Assembly: GCA_021323595.1 (NCBI GenBank)
Contig: JAJPKR010000043.1
Location: 1 to 64,000 of the forward strand
DNA: 64,000 nt
Direction: 5' to 3'
Source: Terriglobia bacterium
GTDB lineage: Bacteria > Acidobacteriota > Terriglobia > Terriglobales > SCQP01
Position 1 is the stretch's first letter, and the number at the start of each line of letters is the position of its first letter. The position numbers and the translations under genes are program-made. This document shows positions 36,777-47,193 of this stretch, in pieces. The notes under the pieces were generated by a model. It had not been told where the DNA came from. It ran no database searches and saw nothing but the letters and a program-made list of their open reading frames with translations.

Positions 36777-37128
36777 GGGGGCGTCCCGGTTTCGACGGGA
36801 GTGGATGAGATCGAGAGGCGTGTCGGGACCCATGCACCCGTAATCGCGTGGAAACCCTGAAATGCCAATCAACAACTGGCATACGCTGCTTAATTAATTA
36901 AGCAACGCGCTTGCCCGGGTTCGTTCGCAGGCCCGGAACAAGCGTCATCCTTGCGGACTGGCTGATGGCGCGTGCCGGGGCGCTGTCGGCGAGATCTTAC
37001 CGGCTGGCGGACGGCGGCTCTTGTTCGTTCTGATCGCCGTTCGCGAGACACGCCGGAACGAACTACGCACGTAGTCTCTCGGTTGGCAGCACTTTCGGAC
37101 GCGGGTTCAATTCCCGCCGCCTCCACCA
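36777..37128 (+). ncRNA. ssrA: tmRNA (one-piece)
   Basis: Rescues stalled ribosomes and tags incomplete proteins for destruction. The 5' end GGGGGCG pairs with CGCCTCC at the 3' end to make the alanyl acceptor arm; GGTTTCGACGGG near the 5' end and GGTTCAATTCCCGCC near the 3' end are universal tmRNA sequences, and CCA is encoded at 37126-37128. The tag reading frame (36863-36892) gives ANQQLAYAA and stop, followed by TTAATTAA. A T5 run directly after the CCA could end transcription. Length 352 bases is typical. Confidence 0.96.
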
Positions 37129-37145
37129 TTTTTCCGCTTCTCACT

Positions 37146-37395
37146 GGCGGCAGCCCCCGAATCCACCACAGAAAGTCCAGCCAGCCGAGATCGAGGGGGA
37201 GCGCGCATCGCAGCGAAGCGCCAAGCGAATGCGCAGCGCAGCGAAGCGCCAAGCGAAGACTCGCGAGACCCCGCCGGGCGGGTCCCTGCCAGCTGACCAC
37301 GCCGGAGCGGGGCGGCCGGGGACCCCAAGGCGCAGCAGCGCACCTTGGGGCGGGAGAAGCCAGCAGGGCGAGGCCGCAGGCTGGGAGGGGCGCGC
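37146..37395 (+). repeat. Dispersed intergenic repeat, copy 1
   Basis: About 250 bases between tmRNA and miaB that resemble, in reverse orientation, the region 62345-62535. Exact shared blocks include GCGCAGCGCAGCGAAGCGCC (37231-37250) and AGCCAGCAGGGCGAGGCC (37358-37375), with further matches around TCCAGCCAG and CGAGGGGGA. This copy also holds a local tandem duplication of period 28 (CAGCGAAGCGCCAAGCGAA at 37211 and 37239). It contains no gene. Confidence 0.75.
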
Positions 37396-37481
37396 CGTTC
37401 CCCGGCTTCCCCGCGAGCGTGCAGGAACTCGGAAGCGGGCTTGTTATACTGCCCCCAAGCGTTGGTAAATCCCCGCTCCTC

Positions 37482-38879
37482 ATGCCCGCGGCCAAGAAGA
37501 CATTTTGGATCGAGACGTTCGGCTGCCAGATGAACGTGCACGACTCCGAGCGCGTCGCGGGCACGCTCTGCGCCCACGGTTTCGCCGCGGTCGAGCGGGC
37601 GGAAGAAGCCGATCTGATCCTCTTCAACACTTGCAGCATTCGCGAGAAGGCGGCGCAAAAGGTCTTTCAGCGGCTGGCGCAGTTTCGGCCGCTGGCGAAA
37701 GAAGGCAAGCAGTTCGGGGTGCTGGGCTGCGTCGCGCAGCAGGAGGGGGAGGCGATCTTCCAGCGCGCGCCGCATGTGAACCTGGTCGCGGGCTCGGCGA
37801 GCTATCCGCGGCTGGCGGAGCTGATCGCGCGGCTGGAAGCCGGCGAAAAGCGCGTGACCGGCCTGGGATCGGCGGAGGAGGCGTTCGAGACCGAACTGAC
37901 CCGCCGCGATCATCCCTTCCGCGCCTACCTCACCATCATCGAGGGCTGCGACAAGCATTGCGCCTACTGCGTCGTGCCCTTTACGCGCGGGCCCGAGCGC
38001 AGCCGTGCCAGCGCCAGCATCCTGGCCGAGGCGCGGCAGCTGGCGGCGGCGGGCTACAGCGAGGTGCAGCTGCTCGGACAGAACGTGAATTCCTACCGCG
38101 ACCCCTCGCCGGCGCGGTTGAGCTTCGCCGAATTGCTGGCGGCCGTGGCCGAGGTGCCAGGCCTGCGACGGGTGCGTTTCACGACCTCGCACCCGCGCGA
38201 TTTCCATCCGGAGATCGTGCGCGTTTTGGGCGAGCACGAGACGCTGTGCGATCACGTGCACTTGCCCGTGCAATCGGGCTCCTCGCGCGTGCTCGCCGCC
38301 ATGCGGCGCGATTACACGCGCGAGCAATATCTGGAGCGGATCGCGGCGATCCGCGCATGCCGCCGGCCGCTCGCGATCACGACCGATCTGATCGTCGGGT
38401 TTCCGGGCGAGTCGGACGAGGACTTCGCCGCCACGATCGAGCTCCTGGACGAAGTGCGCTACGCCGGCGCGTTCAGCTTCAAATATTCGCCGCGGCCCAA
38501 CACTGCCTCCGGCGCCTGGCCCGACAGCGTGCCCGAAGCCGTCAAAGCCGAGCGGCTCATGATCTTGCAGCGGCGGCAGCAAGAGATCCAGCAGCACGAC
38601 AACCAGAGCTTCGTCGGCCGCACGCTCGAGGTGATGGTCGAGGGACACAACCCCAAGCTGGGACAGTGGATCGGGCGGGCCAGCACGAACCGTTCCGTCA
38701 ACTTCACCGGCAGCGGCTTGCGCGAGCCGGCCGCCGCGGCGCTGCCGATTTTTGCCGCGCCGCTGCGTCCGGGGGATTACGCTTGGGTAAGGATCACGAA
38801 GGCCGGAGCGAACAGCCTGGTCGGCGAGCAAGCGGCGGCGCCGGCGGCGGCAGGGAGGGCAATGTGGAAATCGAGATGA
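37482..38879 (+). CDS. miaB: tRNA-2-methylthio-N6-isopentenyladenosine synthase
   Basis: Radical SAM methylthiotransferase acting on i6A37 of tRNAs. 465 residues: UPF0004 domain with cluster Cys residues in FWIETFGCQMN, LFNTCSIRE and GVLGCVAQQ; radical SAM motif CxxxCxxC in EGCDKHCAYCVVPFTRG; QLLGQNVNSY and HLPVQSGSSRVL downstream; and a TRAM domain at the C-terminus (GRTLEVMVEG...GDYAWVRI). All six cluster cysteines are present. ATG 37482 begins MPAAKKTFWIETFG, in line with the family. A TATACT box at 37444-37449 may be its -10. It overlaps the next gene. Confidence 0.96.
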   Translation: MPAAKKTFWIETFGCQMNVHDSERVAGTLCAHGFAAVERAEEADLILFNTCSIREKAAQKVFQRLAQFRPLAKEGKQFGVLGCVAQQEGEAIFQRAPHVNLVAGSASYPRLAELIARLEAGEKRVTGLGSAEEAFETELTRRDHPFRAYLTIIEGCDKHCAYCVVPFTRGPERSRASASILAEARQLAAAGYSEVQLLGQNVNSYRDPSPARLSFAELLAAVAEVPGLRRVRFTTSHPRDFHPEIVRVLGEHETLCDHVHLPVQSGSSRVLAAMRRDYTREQYLERIAAIRACRRPLAITTDLIVGFPGESDEDFAATIELLDEVRYAGAFSFKYSPRPNTASGAWPDSVPEAVKAERLMILQRRQQEIQQHDNQSFVGRTLEVMVEGHNPKLGQWIGRASTNRSVNFTGSGLREPAAAALPIFAAPLRPGDYAWVRITKAGANSLVGEQAAAPAAAGRAMWKSR

Positions 38880-39349
38880 AGATCCGCGGGCTGATGATGG
38901 ACGCCTCGACCAACACGCCCATCGTCATTCTCAAGGACGGCAGCGGCTCCACTGTCTTGCCGATCTGGGTCGGCATCTATGAAGCCAACGCGATCGCGCT
39001 GGAGATCGAGAAGGTGCAGACGCCGCGGCCGATGACGCACGACCTGATCAAGAACCTCATGCTGGGACTGAACACCAGCATCAGCAAGGTGGTGGTCAAC
39101 GAGCTGCGCGACGACACCTTCTATGCGCTGATCTGGATGGAAAAAGACGGCGAAACCTTCGCCCTCGACGCGCGGCCGAGCGATGCGCTGGCGCTGGCGC
39201 TGCGCATGGACTGCCCGATCTACGTCGAGGAGGACGTGCTGAAAAGCTCCAAGGTGGCCGCCGCCGCCGCCGACCCCAGCTCGAGCGAGGAACTGCGGCG
39301 CTGGCTGGAAAATCTGGGCGACGAAGAGACCGGCCGCTACAAGATGTGA
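38864..39349 (+). CDS. Bifunctional nuclease family protein (DUF151)
   Basis: Protein of 161 residues in the bifunctional nuclease (BFN) family, whose plant member has DNase and RNase activity. GTG 38864 is chosen because GGGAGGG stands 5 bases upstream and the resulting start, [17 protein letters not shown], is the standard one; ATG at 38876 lies too far from any ribosome site. Core: [49 protein letters not shown] and [13 protein letters not shown]. It overlaps miaB by 16 bases and ispG by 4, so it is in the same operon, an arrangement worth noting for a poorly known family. Confidence 0.9.
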   Translation: MEIEMKIRGLMMDASTNTPIVILKDGSGSTVLPIWVGIYEANAIALEIEKVQTPRPMTHDLIKNLMLGLNTSISKVVVNELRDDTFYALIWMEKDGETFALDARPSDALALALRMDCPIYVEEDVLKSSKVAAAAADPSSSEELRRWLENLGDEETGRYKM

Positions 39350-40581
39350 TGGCGGCGCGGCGCAAGAGCATTCCTGTGGCGGTGGGCGGGGTCGTCGTCG
39401 GCGGCGCGGCGCCGATCGTCGTGCAGGCGATGACCAACACCGACACCGCCGACGTCGCGGCCACGGTCGCGCAGGCGCAGGCGCTCGCCGAGGCGGGCTC
39501 CGAGCTAGTGCGGGTGACGGTCAATACCGAGGCCGCCGCGCGCGCGGTGCCGCGCATCGCTGAAGAGCTTGACCGCCGCGGCGTGCGCGCGCCGCTGGTG
39601 GGCGACTTCCATTACAACGGCCACCTGCTGCTGACCCGCTATCCCGAGTGCGCCGCCGCGCTCGCCAAATACCGCATCAATCCCGGCAACGTCAGCATCG
39701 GCCGCAAGACCGACGAAAACTTCCGCGCCATGATCGAGGTGGCCGCCGCGCGCGGCAAGCCGGTGCGCATCGGCGTCAACTGGGGTTCGCTCGATCAGCA
39801 GTTGCTGGCGCGGCTGATGGACGAGAATTCGCGGCGGCCGGAGCCGCGCGAGGCAGCGGCGGTGCTGCGCGAGGCGATCGTCCTCTCCGCCCTCGAATCC
39901 GCGCGCGCGGCCGAAAACTACGGCCTGCCCCACGACGCCCTCATCCTGAGCGCGAAGGTCTCGGCGGCGCCCGATCTGATCGCCATCTATCGCGAGCTGG
40001 CCGCGGCCTGCGATTACCCGCTGCACTTGGGCCTGACCGAGGCCGGCCTGGGCATGAAGGGCATCGTGGCCTCGACGGCCGGCATGGCGGTGCTGCTGGC
40101 GGAGGGGATCGGCGACACCATCCGGGTCTCGCTGACGCCGGCGCCCGGCGGCGATCGCACGGAGGAAGTGCGCGTGGCGCAGCAGATCTTGCAGTCGCTG
40201 GGGTTGCGGCATTTCGCGCCGCAGGTGAGCGCCTGCCCGGGCTGCGGCCGCACGACCAGCTCGTTCTTTCAAGAAATGGCCGGGCAGATCCAAGCGCACT
40301 TGCGCGCGCGCATGCCGGAATGGCGTGCGCTGTATCCCGGCGTCGAGGAGCTGCGCGTCGCGGTCATGGGCTGCGTCGTCAATGGGCCGGGGGAATCGCG
40401 CCACGCCGACATCGGCATCTCCCTGCCCGGAACCTTCGAAGAGCCGAAGGCGCCGGTCTATGTAGATGGGCGGCTGTTCCGCACCTTGTACGGGGAAGGC
40501 CTGGTGGCGGAGTTTCTGGACATCCTCGAGGAATACGTCGCCCGGCGGTATGGCGTGGCTTCCGGCGCCGCCCGAGCGTAG
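39346..40581 (+). CDS. ispG: 4-hydroxy-3-methylbut-2-enyl diphosphate synthase
   Basis: [4Fe-4S] enzyme of the MEP isoprenoid pathway, converting MEcPP to HMBPP. 411 residues; TIM barrel start [27 protein letters not shown]-like segment, [42 protein letters not shown], then the C-terminal cluster domain with [10 protein letters not shown] and [18 protein letters not shown], giving the three Cys and Glu ligands. GTG 39346 and ATG 39349 are equally good; both overlap the stop of the nuclease gene. The upstream miaB also needs an isoprenoid-modified tRNA, a loose functional link. Confidence 0.96.
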   Translation: MMAARRKSIPVAVGGVVVGGAAPIVVQAMTNTDTADVAATVAQAQALAEAGSELVRVTVNTEAAARAVPRIAEELDRRGVRAPLVGDFHYNGHLLLTRYPECAAALAKYRINPGNVSIGRKTDENFRAMIEVAAARGKPVRIGVNWGSLDQQLLARLMDENSRRPEPREAAAVLREAIVLSALESARAAENYGLPHDALILSAKVSAAPDLIAIYRELAAACDYPLHLGLTEAGLGMKGIVASTAGMAVLLAEGIGDTIRVSLTPAPGGDRTEEVRVAQQILQSLGLRHFAPQVSACPGCGRTTSSFFQEMAGQIQAHLRARMPEWRALYPGVEELRVAVMGCVVNGPGESRHADIGISLPGTFEEPKAPVYVDGRLFRTLYGEGLVAEFLDILEEYVARRYGVASGAARA

Positions 40582-40673
40582 CTGCATCGCTGTTAGCCCC
40601 TGAGCCCTTCCGCGGGTGATTGCCGCGGAACCTGACCGCAGGGCCACGGCGATCGCATGCTAGCCTGAGTTCC

Positions 40674-41135
40674 ATGACGGCTTGGTTTCTCGTCTTGACC
40701 TTGGCGGGCGGCGTGTCCGTGGCGCCGGCCCGCGTTCCGGCGGTGCTGCCGCCGGCGGCGGTGGCCCCGGCGGCGGCCGGCGCCGCCCAGCAGCCCGCCG
40801 CCACGCCTCAGCCCGCCGCCGCGCCCCAGCCGGCCGCGGCGCCCAAGCGCGCATCGCGGCACGCGCATGCCCGCCACCATGCCGCCGCGGAAACGGCAAC
40901 TCCCAAAACCCCGCGCACTTCGGCGGAGCTGCTCGCCGACCTCAATGCCCAGTTGCACGCCGGCTTGCTCGCGCACGAGGACGTGGCGGCAACCTTCGCC
41001 GGGGATGCGATCACGCTGACCGGCCATGTCCATCGCGCGGAGAACAAGGGCCAAGCGACGCGCGTGGCCCGGAAAGTGGCGGCGCGCGACGGTTGGCCGC
41101 AGGTGCACGTCTTCAACAAGATCGAAGTGGATTAG
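40674..41135 (+). CDS. Exported BON-domain protein
   Basis: Protein of 153 residues. A signal peptide (MTAWFLVLTLAGGVSVAPA) is followed by an Ala/Pro-rich linker (about 20-75) and a BON domain at about 83-152 (LLADLNAQLHAG, DVAATFAGDAITLTGHVHRA, QVHVFNKIEV). BON domains bind phospholipid or help hold periplasmic proteins to the membrane. The function is not known in detail. The next gene starts 9 bases after its stop. Confidence 0.75.
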   Translation: MTAWFLVLTLAGGVSVAPARVPAVLPPAAVAPAAAGAAQQPAATPQPAAAPQPAAAPKRASRHAHARHHAAAETATPKTPRTSAELLADLNAQLHAGLLAHEDVAATFAGDAITLTGHVHRAENKGQATRVARKVAARDGWPQVHVFNKIEVD

Positions 41136-41144
41136 CGGCCGGCG

Positions 41145-41828
41145 ATGGTCGCGGCGCTGATCTTCGACATGGATGGCGTGCTCGCGGATAACAGCTCCGC
41201 GCACGCCGAAGCCTGGACGCGGTTTTTGGCCGAGCAAGGCGCGCGCGTCCGGCCGGGCTTTTCCCCGCAGCAAACCTTCGGCCGCCGCAATGCCGAGCTC
41301 TTCGCCGACGCCTTCCTTGCGCCGCCGCCGCCCGAGGAGCAAGCCGCGCTGGCGCAGCGGCTCGAGGACTTGTACTGGGAGATTTTCGAGCCCCGAGTGC
41401 GGCCGCTGCCCGGCCTGCGCGAGCTGCTGGCGTGCGCGCGGGAGCGCGGGCTCCGCTGCGCTCTGGCCACCTCGGCGCCGCCGGCGAACGTCGCCAAGCT
41501 CTTGGCGGCGCTCCAGCTCGAAGGCGCGTTCGCGCCGGTGCTGACGGAGGCGGATGTCACGCGCGGCAAACCCGATCCGGAAATTTATCTGCGCGCGGCG
41601 GCGCGCCTGCGCCGGCCGCCGGGCGAATGCGTGGTTTTCGAAGACGCGGTCGCGGGCGTCATCGCCGCCCGCGCCGCCGGCGCGCATTGCGTCGCGCTGA
41701 CGACCACCTACCCCGCCGCGGAGCTGCAGCGCGCAGGCGCCGAACTGATCGTCCCCGATTTCACCGCCCCCGCGCTGAGCGAATGGCTCGAATGGGGCGA
41801 TCCGGCGTATTCCTCGGCCGGGTCGTAA
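41145..41828 (+). CDS. HAD-superfamily hydrolase, beta-phosphoglucomutase-like
   Basis: Haloacid dehalogenase-type phosphatase or mutase, subclass IA, 227 residues. Motif 1 IFDMDGVLADNSSAHAEAW, motif 2 ALATSA, motif 3 GKPDPEIYL with Lys, motif 4 VVFEDAVAGV. The cap sequence after motif 1 (GRRNAELF) resembles beta-phosphoglucomutase/CbbY proteins. Substrate cannot be fixed. It precedes nagA by 111 bases, so a role with sugar phosphates is plausible. Confidence 0.88.
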   Translation: MVAALIFDMDGVLADNSSAHAEAWTRFLAEQGARVRPGFSPQQTFGRRNAELFADAFLAPPPPEEQAALAQRLEDLYWEIFEPRVRPLPGLRELLACARERGLRCALATSAPPANVAKLLAALQLEGAFAPVLTEADVTRGKPDPEIYLRAAARLRRPPGECVVFEDAVAGVIAARAAGAHCVALTTTYPAAELQRAGAELIVPDFTAPALSEWLEWGDPAYSSAGS

Positions 41829-41939
41829 GGACGTGGAGGCCTTGACCCTGGGACTCGCGCCCGCGGTCAATTCGAGACCGGCCGCCACCGACCCGATGCC
41901 CGCCGCGCCGGCCACGGCATCTCGTGCGAAGCTAATCTC

Positions 41940-43136
41940 GTGGCCCACTCATCCCGGATCGTCTTGACCGCCGCGCGCCTGGCGACGCCCCTGACATCCA
42001 TCGAGAACGCCGTCGTCGTGATTCGCGACGGCCGCATCGAGGCGCTGGGACCGCGCGAGGCGGTGGCGATTCCCGCCGGCGCGCCCGTAACCGATTTCGG
42101 CGACCGGCTGCTCGCGCCGGGCCTGGTGGATCTGCACATTCACGGCGGCGCCGGCCGCGACGTGATGGAGGGCGACGGCGACGCGCTCGCCGCGATCGAG
42201 GCCCTGCTCGCGCGCCATGGCGTCACCAGTTACTATCCGACCACCGTGACCGCGCCGCTGGATGCGATTTTGCGCGCGCTCGACAAGCTGGGGCGCGCCA
42301 TCGCCGCGGGCGCTGGCCGCGAGCCCGAGCCGGGCCGCGCGCAACGCCTCGGCATTCACCTGGAAGGCCCCTTTCTCAGCCATGCGCGGCGCGGCGTGCA
42401 TCCCCCGGAAAATCTGCTGGCGCCGACGCCGGCGCTGCTTGAGCGTCTGTGGCAGGCGGCGCAGGGACAAATTCGCATTCTGACGATCGCTCCCGAGCTG
42501 CCGGGCGCGGCCGAGACCATCGTTGCCGCGACGCGGCTCGGCATCCGCTGCAGCTTGGGCCACTCCGACGCCGACCTGGCCGCGGCGCGCGCGGGCATCG
42601 AGGCGGGCGCGCGCCAGGCGACGCACACGTTCAACGCGATGCCGCCGCTCGATCACCGCGTTCCCAACCTGCTCATCGCCGTGCTCAGCGACGCGCGCGT
42701 GCGCGCGGAGCTGATCGCCGACGGCATTCATGTGCACCCGCTGGTGGTCCAGCTCCTGCTGCGCTGCAAGGGCGCCGAGGGCGTGATGCTGATCACCGAC
42801 GCCATCAGCGCCACCGGCATGCCCGAAGGCCGCTATCGCCTCGGGCCGCTCGAGGTCGAGGTCCGCAACGGCACGTGCACCTATGAAGGGAAGCTGGCGG
42901 GCAGCGTGCTAACATTGGACCGCGCCGTGCGCAATATCGTGAAATTCGCGGGCTGGCCGCTGGAGCAGGCGCTGCGGCTGGCCACGGTGAACCCCTGCGC
43001 GGCGATGGGGCTCAGCGGCGGCCAGGGCGCGTTGCAGGCGGGCGGACCGGCCGATCTGGTGGTGCTGACCAGCGACGGGGAAGTGGTGGAAACCATCGTC
43101 GGCGGGCGGCGCGCTCCGGCGCCCGCCATCGCGTAG
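41940..43136 (+). CDS. nagA: N-acetylglucosamine-6-phosphate deacetylase
   Basis: Removes acetate from GlcNAc-6-phosphate, feeding amino sugars from cell-wall turnover back to glucosamine-6-phosphate. 398-residue amidohydrolase: metal motif GLVDLHIHGGAGRDVME, GIHLEGPFLSHARRGVH with the Glu ligand, CSLGHSDADLAAA with His, THTFNAMPPLDHR with His, and catalytic Asp in LITDAISATGM. GTG 41940 is the only start near the conserved beginning. It is 23 bases before murA; both act on amino-sugar metabolism of peptidoglycan. Confidence 0.93.
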   Translation: MAHSSRIVLTAARLATPLTSIENAVVVIRDGRIEALGPREAVAIPAGAPVTDFGDRLLAPGLVDLHIHGGAGRDVMEGDGDALAAIEALLARHGVTSYYPTTVTAPLDAILRALDKLGRAIAAGAGREPEPGRAQRLGIHLEGPFLSHARRGVHPPENLLAPTPALLERLWQAAQGQIRILTIAPELPGAAETIVAATRLGIRCSLGHSDADLAAARAGIEAGARQATHTFNAMPPLDHRVPNLLIAVLSDARVRAELIADGIHVHPLVVQLLLRCKGAEGVMLITDAISATGMPEGRYRLGPLEVEVRNGTCTYEGKLAGSVLTLDRAVRNIVKFAGWPLEQALRLATVNPCAAMGLSGGQGALQAGGPADLVVLTSDGEVVETIVGGRRAPAPAIA

Positions 43137-43159
43137 GAATTCGGCGGGGAACGACGCTC

Positions 43160-44455
<1,296 letters not shown>

Positions 44456-44544
44456 AGCCGCCGCTGCGGCCGGCGCCCGTCCTCGGAGGCGCGGCGCCAT
44501 GGGCCTGGGCGGGGCATGGAGCGCCTGGGCGCGCCAATTTTTGG

Positions 44545-45267
44545 TTAGCGAGAAGAAACCAGCACTGCCCCGGCCCCGGGCGCCGCGCTATCGCTACGCA
44601 CGGAGAGGGTCTGGCCCGAGGTATCGAAGGCCAGGCGCAGCGGATGAATGACTCCGCCTTCCTGCCGGCCGCGCACGGTGATGCGCAGGGATTGCTCATC
44701 GCCGCGCGCCCGCAGCATCTGGTCCGCCTCGCTGCTCCCGGCCGAATCGAACCGCTCGAAAGCGCCGGCGAGGGTGAAGATGCCATACCCGCTCGACTCG
44801 CAGGGAGGCTGCAAGGTGCACCATCGCGGATGCTGCGCCGGCAGCTTATGCGCGGCTTCGTACTTGACGGCGCAATGGGCGTCGATCAGCCATCCCTGCC
44901 AGGTGCGGACACGCGACTGCTGCCACCATTGCAGGCCGCCAAGCGCGATGAGCACCAGCGCGGCAGCGGCCAGCCAAGGCTGCCAGCTTAGGCGCCGCGC
45001 GGGCCGCGAAGGCAGCGGCGGCGGCGCGGAGGCGCCCCCGGCCAAGGCACGCTCGATGGCCGCGTGCAGCCGCTGGCTTGCGCCCTCGCGCGGCGCCAAA
45101 AGGGTCTCGTCGGCGGCCAGCGCGACGGTGGCGCGAAGCGACGCCAAGCTGGCGGCGCAGGGCGCGCAAGCGGCCAGATGCTCTTCCGCCCGCGCCCGCT
45201 CGCCTGGCGCCAGCTCGCCGTCGAGAAAAGCCGAGCTTTGCAGCCGGAACTCCGTGCAGTTCATCAT
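44545..45267 (-). CDS. Anti-sigma factor with zinc finger and periplasmic Cys/His domain
   Basis: Membrane-spanning anti-sigma factor of 240 residues. Residues 1-45 are a ZAS/zf-HC2 domain with ligands His30, Cys34 and Cys37 ([10 protein letters not shown]). One TM helix lies at about 96-114. The outside part, about 123-220, contains WLIDAHC, His140, His146, Cys150 and Cys156 in an arrangement like that of small secreted acidobacterial proteins with a 'D..C..KH...C...C' pattern. This suggests a metal- or redox-sensing module fused to the anti-sigma factor. Its ATG overlaps the stop of the sigma gene by 4 bases, so the pair are made together. Confidence 0.88.
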   Translation of the reverse strand: MMNCTEFRLQSSAFLDGELAPGERARAEEHLAACAPCAASLASLRATVALAADETLLAPREGASQRLHAAIERALAGGASAPPPLPSRPARRLSWQPWLAAAALVLIALGGLQWWQQSRVRTWQGWLIDAHCAVKYEAAHKLPAQHPRWCTLQPPCESSGYGIFTLAGAFERFDSAGSSEADQMLRARGDEQSLRITVRGRQEGGVIHPLRLAFDTSGQTLSVRSDSAAPGAGAVLVSSR

Positions 45268-45878
45268 GGCCGCCGCCTCTCGAAATAGGGCGCCAGCCGA
45301 TCGCGCAATTGCAGGCGCGCTCGCAGCAAGCGCGTCTTCACATTGGCCACGCTCAGCCCGAGCACTTGGGCTGTTTCCTCGGTCGAAAGTTGCCGAACGT
45401 CGCGCAACACCACCACCTCGCGATAGCTGGGGTGCAATCGCCCCAGCGCTTCCATCAGGATCCTCTCCCGCTCCTCCCGACTATATTGCTCCTCCGGGTC
45501 CTCACGCCACTCCGCCACCTCCAGGCTGACGCTTCCTTCTTCGGTCGGCACGGGCTCGTCGAGGGATTCCCACAACTGCGCGTGATTCTTGCGCATCCGC
45601 ATCCGCGCCGTATTGACACAGATCTGCGTGAGCCAGGTGCTGAACCTGGCCTCGCCGCGAAACTGGTCGAGATGCGCTAACGCGCGCAGGAAGGTTTCCT
45701 GGCAAACATCCTCCGCGTCTTCATGGTTGCGCAGAATCGCTAACGCCGCTCGGTAGATCGCCCGTTCATGGCGCTGCACCAATTCGTGGAAGCGCTCGCG
45801 CGCGCCGGCACGGATGGCCTGGACCAAGGTCCAGTCCTGATCCAGTTGCGGCGCTGCCGCTCTCGCTTCACTGCTCAT
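45264..45878 (-). CDS. ECF sigma factor (RpoE-like)
   Basis: Extracytoplasmic-function sigma factor of about 204 residues. Region 2: FHELVQRHERAIYRAALAIL, DAEDVCQETFLRALAHLDQF, FSTWLTQICVNTARMRMRK. Region 4: ALGRLHPSYREVVVLRDVRQLSTEETAQVLGLSVANVKTRLLRARLQLRD. The linker of about 45 acidic residues is normal. ATG 45878 is preferred over GTG 45905. It is held by the anti-sigma product encoded downstream. Its regulon cannot be deduced; autoregulation would be expected. Confidence 0.94.
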   Translation of the reverse strand: MSSEARAAAPQLDQDWTLVQAIRAGARERFHELVQRHERAIYRAALAILRNHEDAEDVCQETFLRALAHLDQFRGEARFSTWLTQICVNTARMRMRKNHAQLWESLDEPVPTEEGSVSLEVAEWREDPEEQYSREERERILMEALGRLHPSYREVVVLRDVRQLSTEETAQVLGLSVANVKTRLLRARLQLRDRLAPYFERRRP

Positions 45879-46024
45879 GGGATGCGCCAAGAGATTGAAG
45901 GTCACACAAAAAGGCGCCCTTAGGGGCTGAACGCTTCAAGTGTAGCTGGCTTGCAGGAAAACTGGCGCCGAATGATTCAAAACCGGGCGCCCGGAAGCGC
46001 TCGCGGGCACCGGCGAGCCGTGGA

Positions 46025-47137
46025 TTAGAGGCCGCGGCGAAACAGGGCCCAGGACCCGGCTAGCATCAGAATGGAAAAGACCCCTAGGAAGAGCAGGTCC
46101 CAGCCGATGGCTGCGAAGCCCGCCTGCTTCAGCATGAGATTCCGATAGCCGGCGACGGCGTAGGTGAAAGGATCAACCTTGGCCAAAGCGCGCAGCCAGG
46201 GCGGGAAGGCCTGGATGGGATAAATCGCCCCGCTGGGAAAGAACAGCAAGGTATTGAGCACGCCGAAGATGGCGCGGGGCACCAAAGGATCGCTGACCCG
46301 CACCATCATGAAGAACATCATGCTGATGAAGGCGACCGACGTCACCGCCGTCATCAGCACCACCCAAAGCATCTGCGCAGGCTGGTAGAAATTCGGCACC
46401 CCGCTGAGCAGGGCGCCCAGCCAAGCCAGCGTCAGACCGGCGGCCATCGCCTTGATCACGCCGGCGAAATTGAAACCCAGCAGCAGTTCCAGTTTGGTGA
46501 TGGGGGTGACGAGATAGCCCTCGTGCAAGCCTCGCGCTTTGTCGTCGATGTAAATGATGCCCCCGCCGATCATCGCGGTGACGAAGATCGCCAGCGCGAT
46601 GGAGCCGGGCAGCAGATATTTCATGTAATCGATGTAGGGATAAAGTTCGACTTGCGCGACGTCAATGGTCGCCGGTTCGCGGCTGACCACCGGCGGCACG
46701 TTCAACTGCGCGGCCAGGCCCGCGATGGCGCCGTCGAGGGTGCCGGTGATGAAGCGGTCGGTGTTGTCTTCGACCAAGCCCAAACGCGGGCGCAAACCGG
46801 CATCCACGTTGCGGGAATAGTTGATGGGAATGACCAAAACGCCTTGGACCCGCGAAATGCGCAGATCGTGGACGGCGCGCGCGCGGTCGGCATACGGGAT
46901 CACGCGCAAGGTCTTCGCCGTCGCCTGAATGGCCCGCAGGCCTTCCAGAACGTCCACCGCGCGCGGGCCTTGGTCCTCGTTGACCACGGCCAGATCGATG
47001 TTCTTGATGTTGCCGCCGAAGGCGTTGCCCAGGATGACGAGCTGGAACAGCGGGAACACGGTGGCGACCATGATCAGGGTCGGGCTGCGGAAAAACTTCC
47101 GCAGGTCGCGCTCCATGATGGCCCAGACGCGCAACAT
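46025..47137 (-). CDS. ABC-2 type transporter permease
   Basis: Inner-membrane subunit of a drug or polymer exporter, 370 residues. GAGGAA lies 8 bases before ATG 47137. One N-terminal TM (LIMVATVFPLFQLVILG), a large extracytoplasmic loop (about 45-170), then five TM helices including IALAIFVTAMIGGGIIYIDD, VIKAMAAGLTLAWLGALLSG and AVTSVAFISMMFFMMV, the ABC2_membrane_3 pattern. The segment ARGLHEGYLVTPITKLELLLG is typical of the DrrB/YadH-like group. Partner of the ATPase encoded 56 bases upstream. Confidence 0.92.
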   Translation of the reverse strand: MLRVWAIMERDLRKFFRSPTLIMVATVFPLFQLVILGNAFGGNIKNIDLAVVNEDQGPRAVDVLEGLRAIQATAKTLRVIPYADRARAVHDLRISRVQGVLVIPINYSRNVDAGLRPRLGLVEDNTDRFITGTLDGAIAGLAAQLNVPPVVSREPATIDVAQVELYPYIDYMKYLLPGSIALAIFVTAMIGGGIIYIDDKARGLHEGYLVTPITKLELLLGFNFAGVIKAMAAGLTLAWLGALLSGVPNFYQPAQMLWVVLMTAVTSVAFISMMFFMMVRVSDPLVPRAIFGVLNTLLFFPSGAIYPIQAFPPWLRALAKVDPFTYAVAGYRNLMLKQAGFAAIGWDLLFLGVFSILMLAGSWALFRRGL

Positions 47138-47193
47138 GCGGCTATTTCCTCGCGGGCGCCGCGGCGGCGGCGCGGGCGGCCCGGAACGGCGTG

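Noticed and set aside
36890-37639. Minus-strand ORF across tmRNA and the repeat
   Set aside because: It runs through tmRNA and shares its GASLRCA-type peptide with the second repeat copy only because the DNA repeat is shared.
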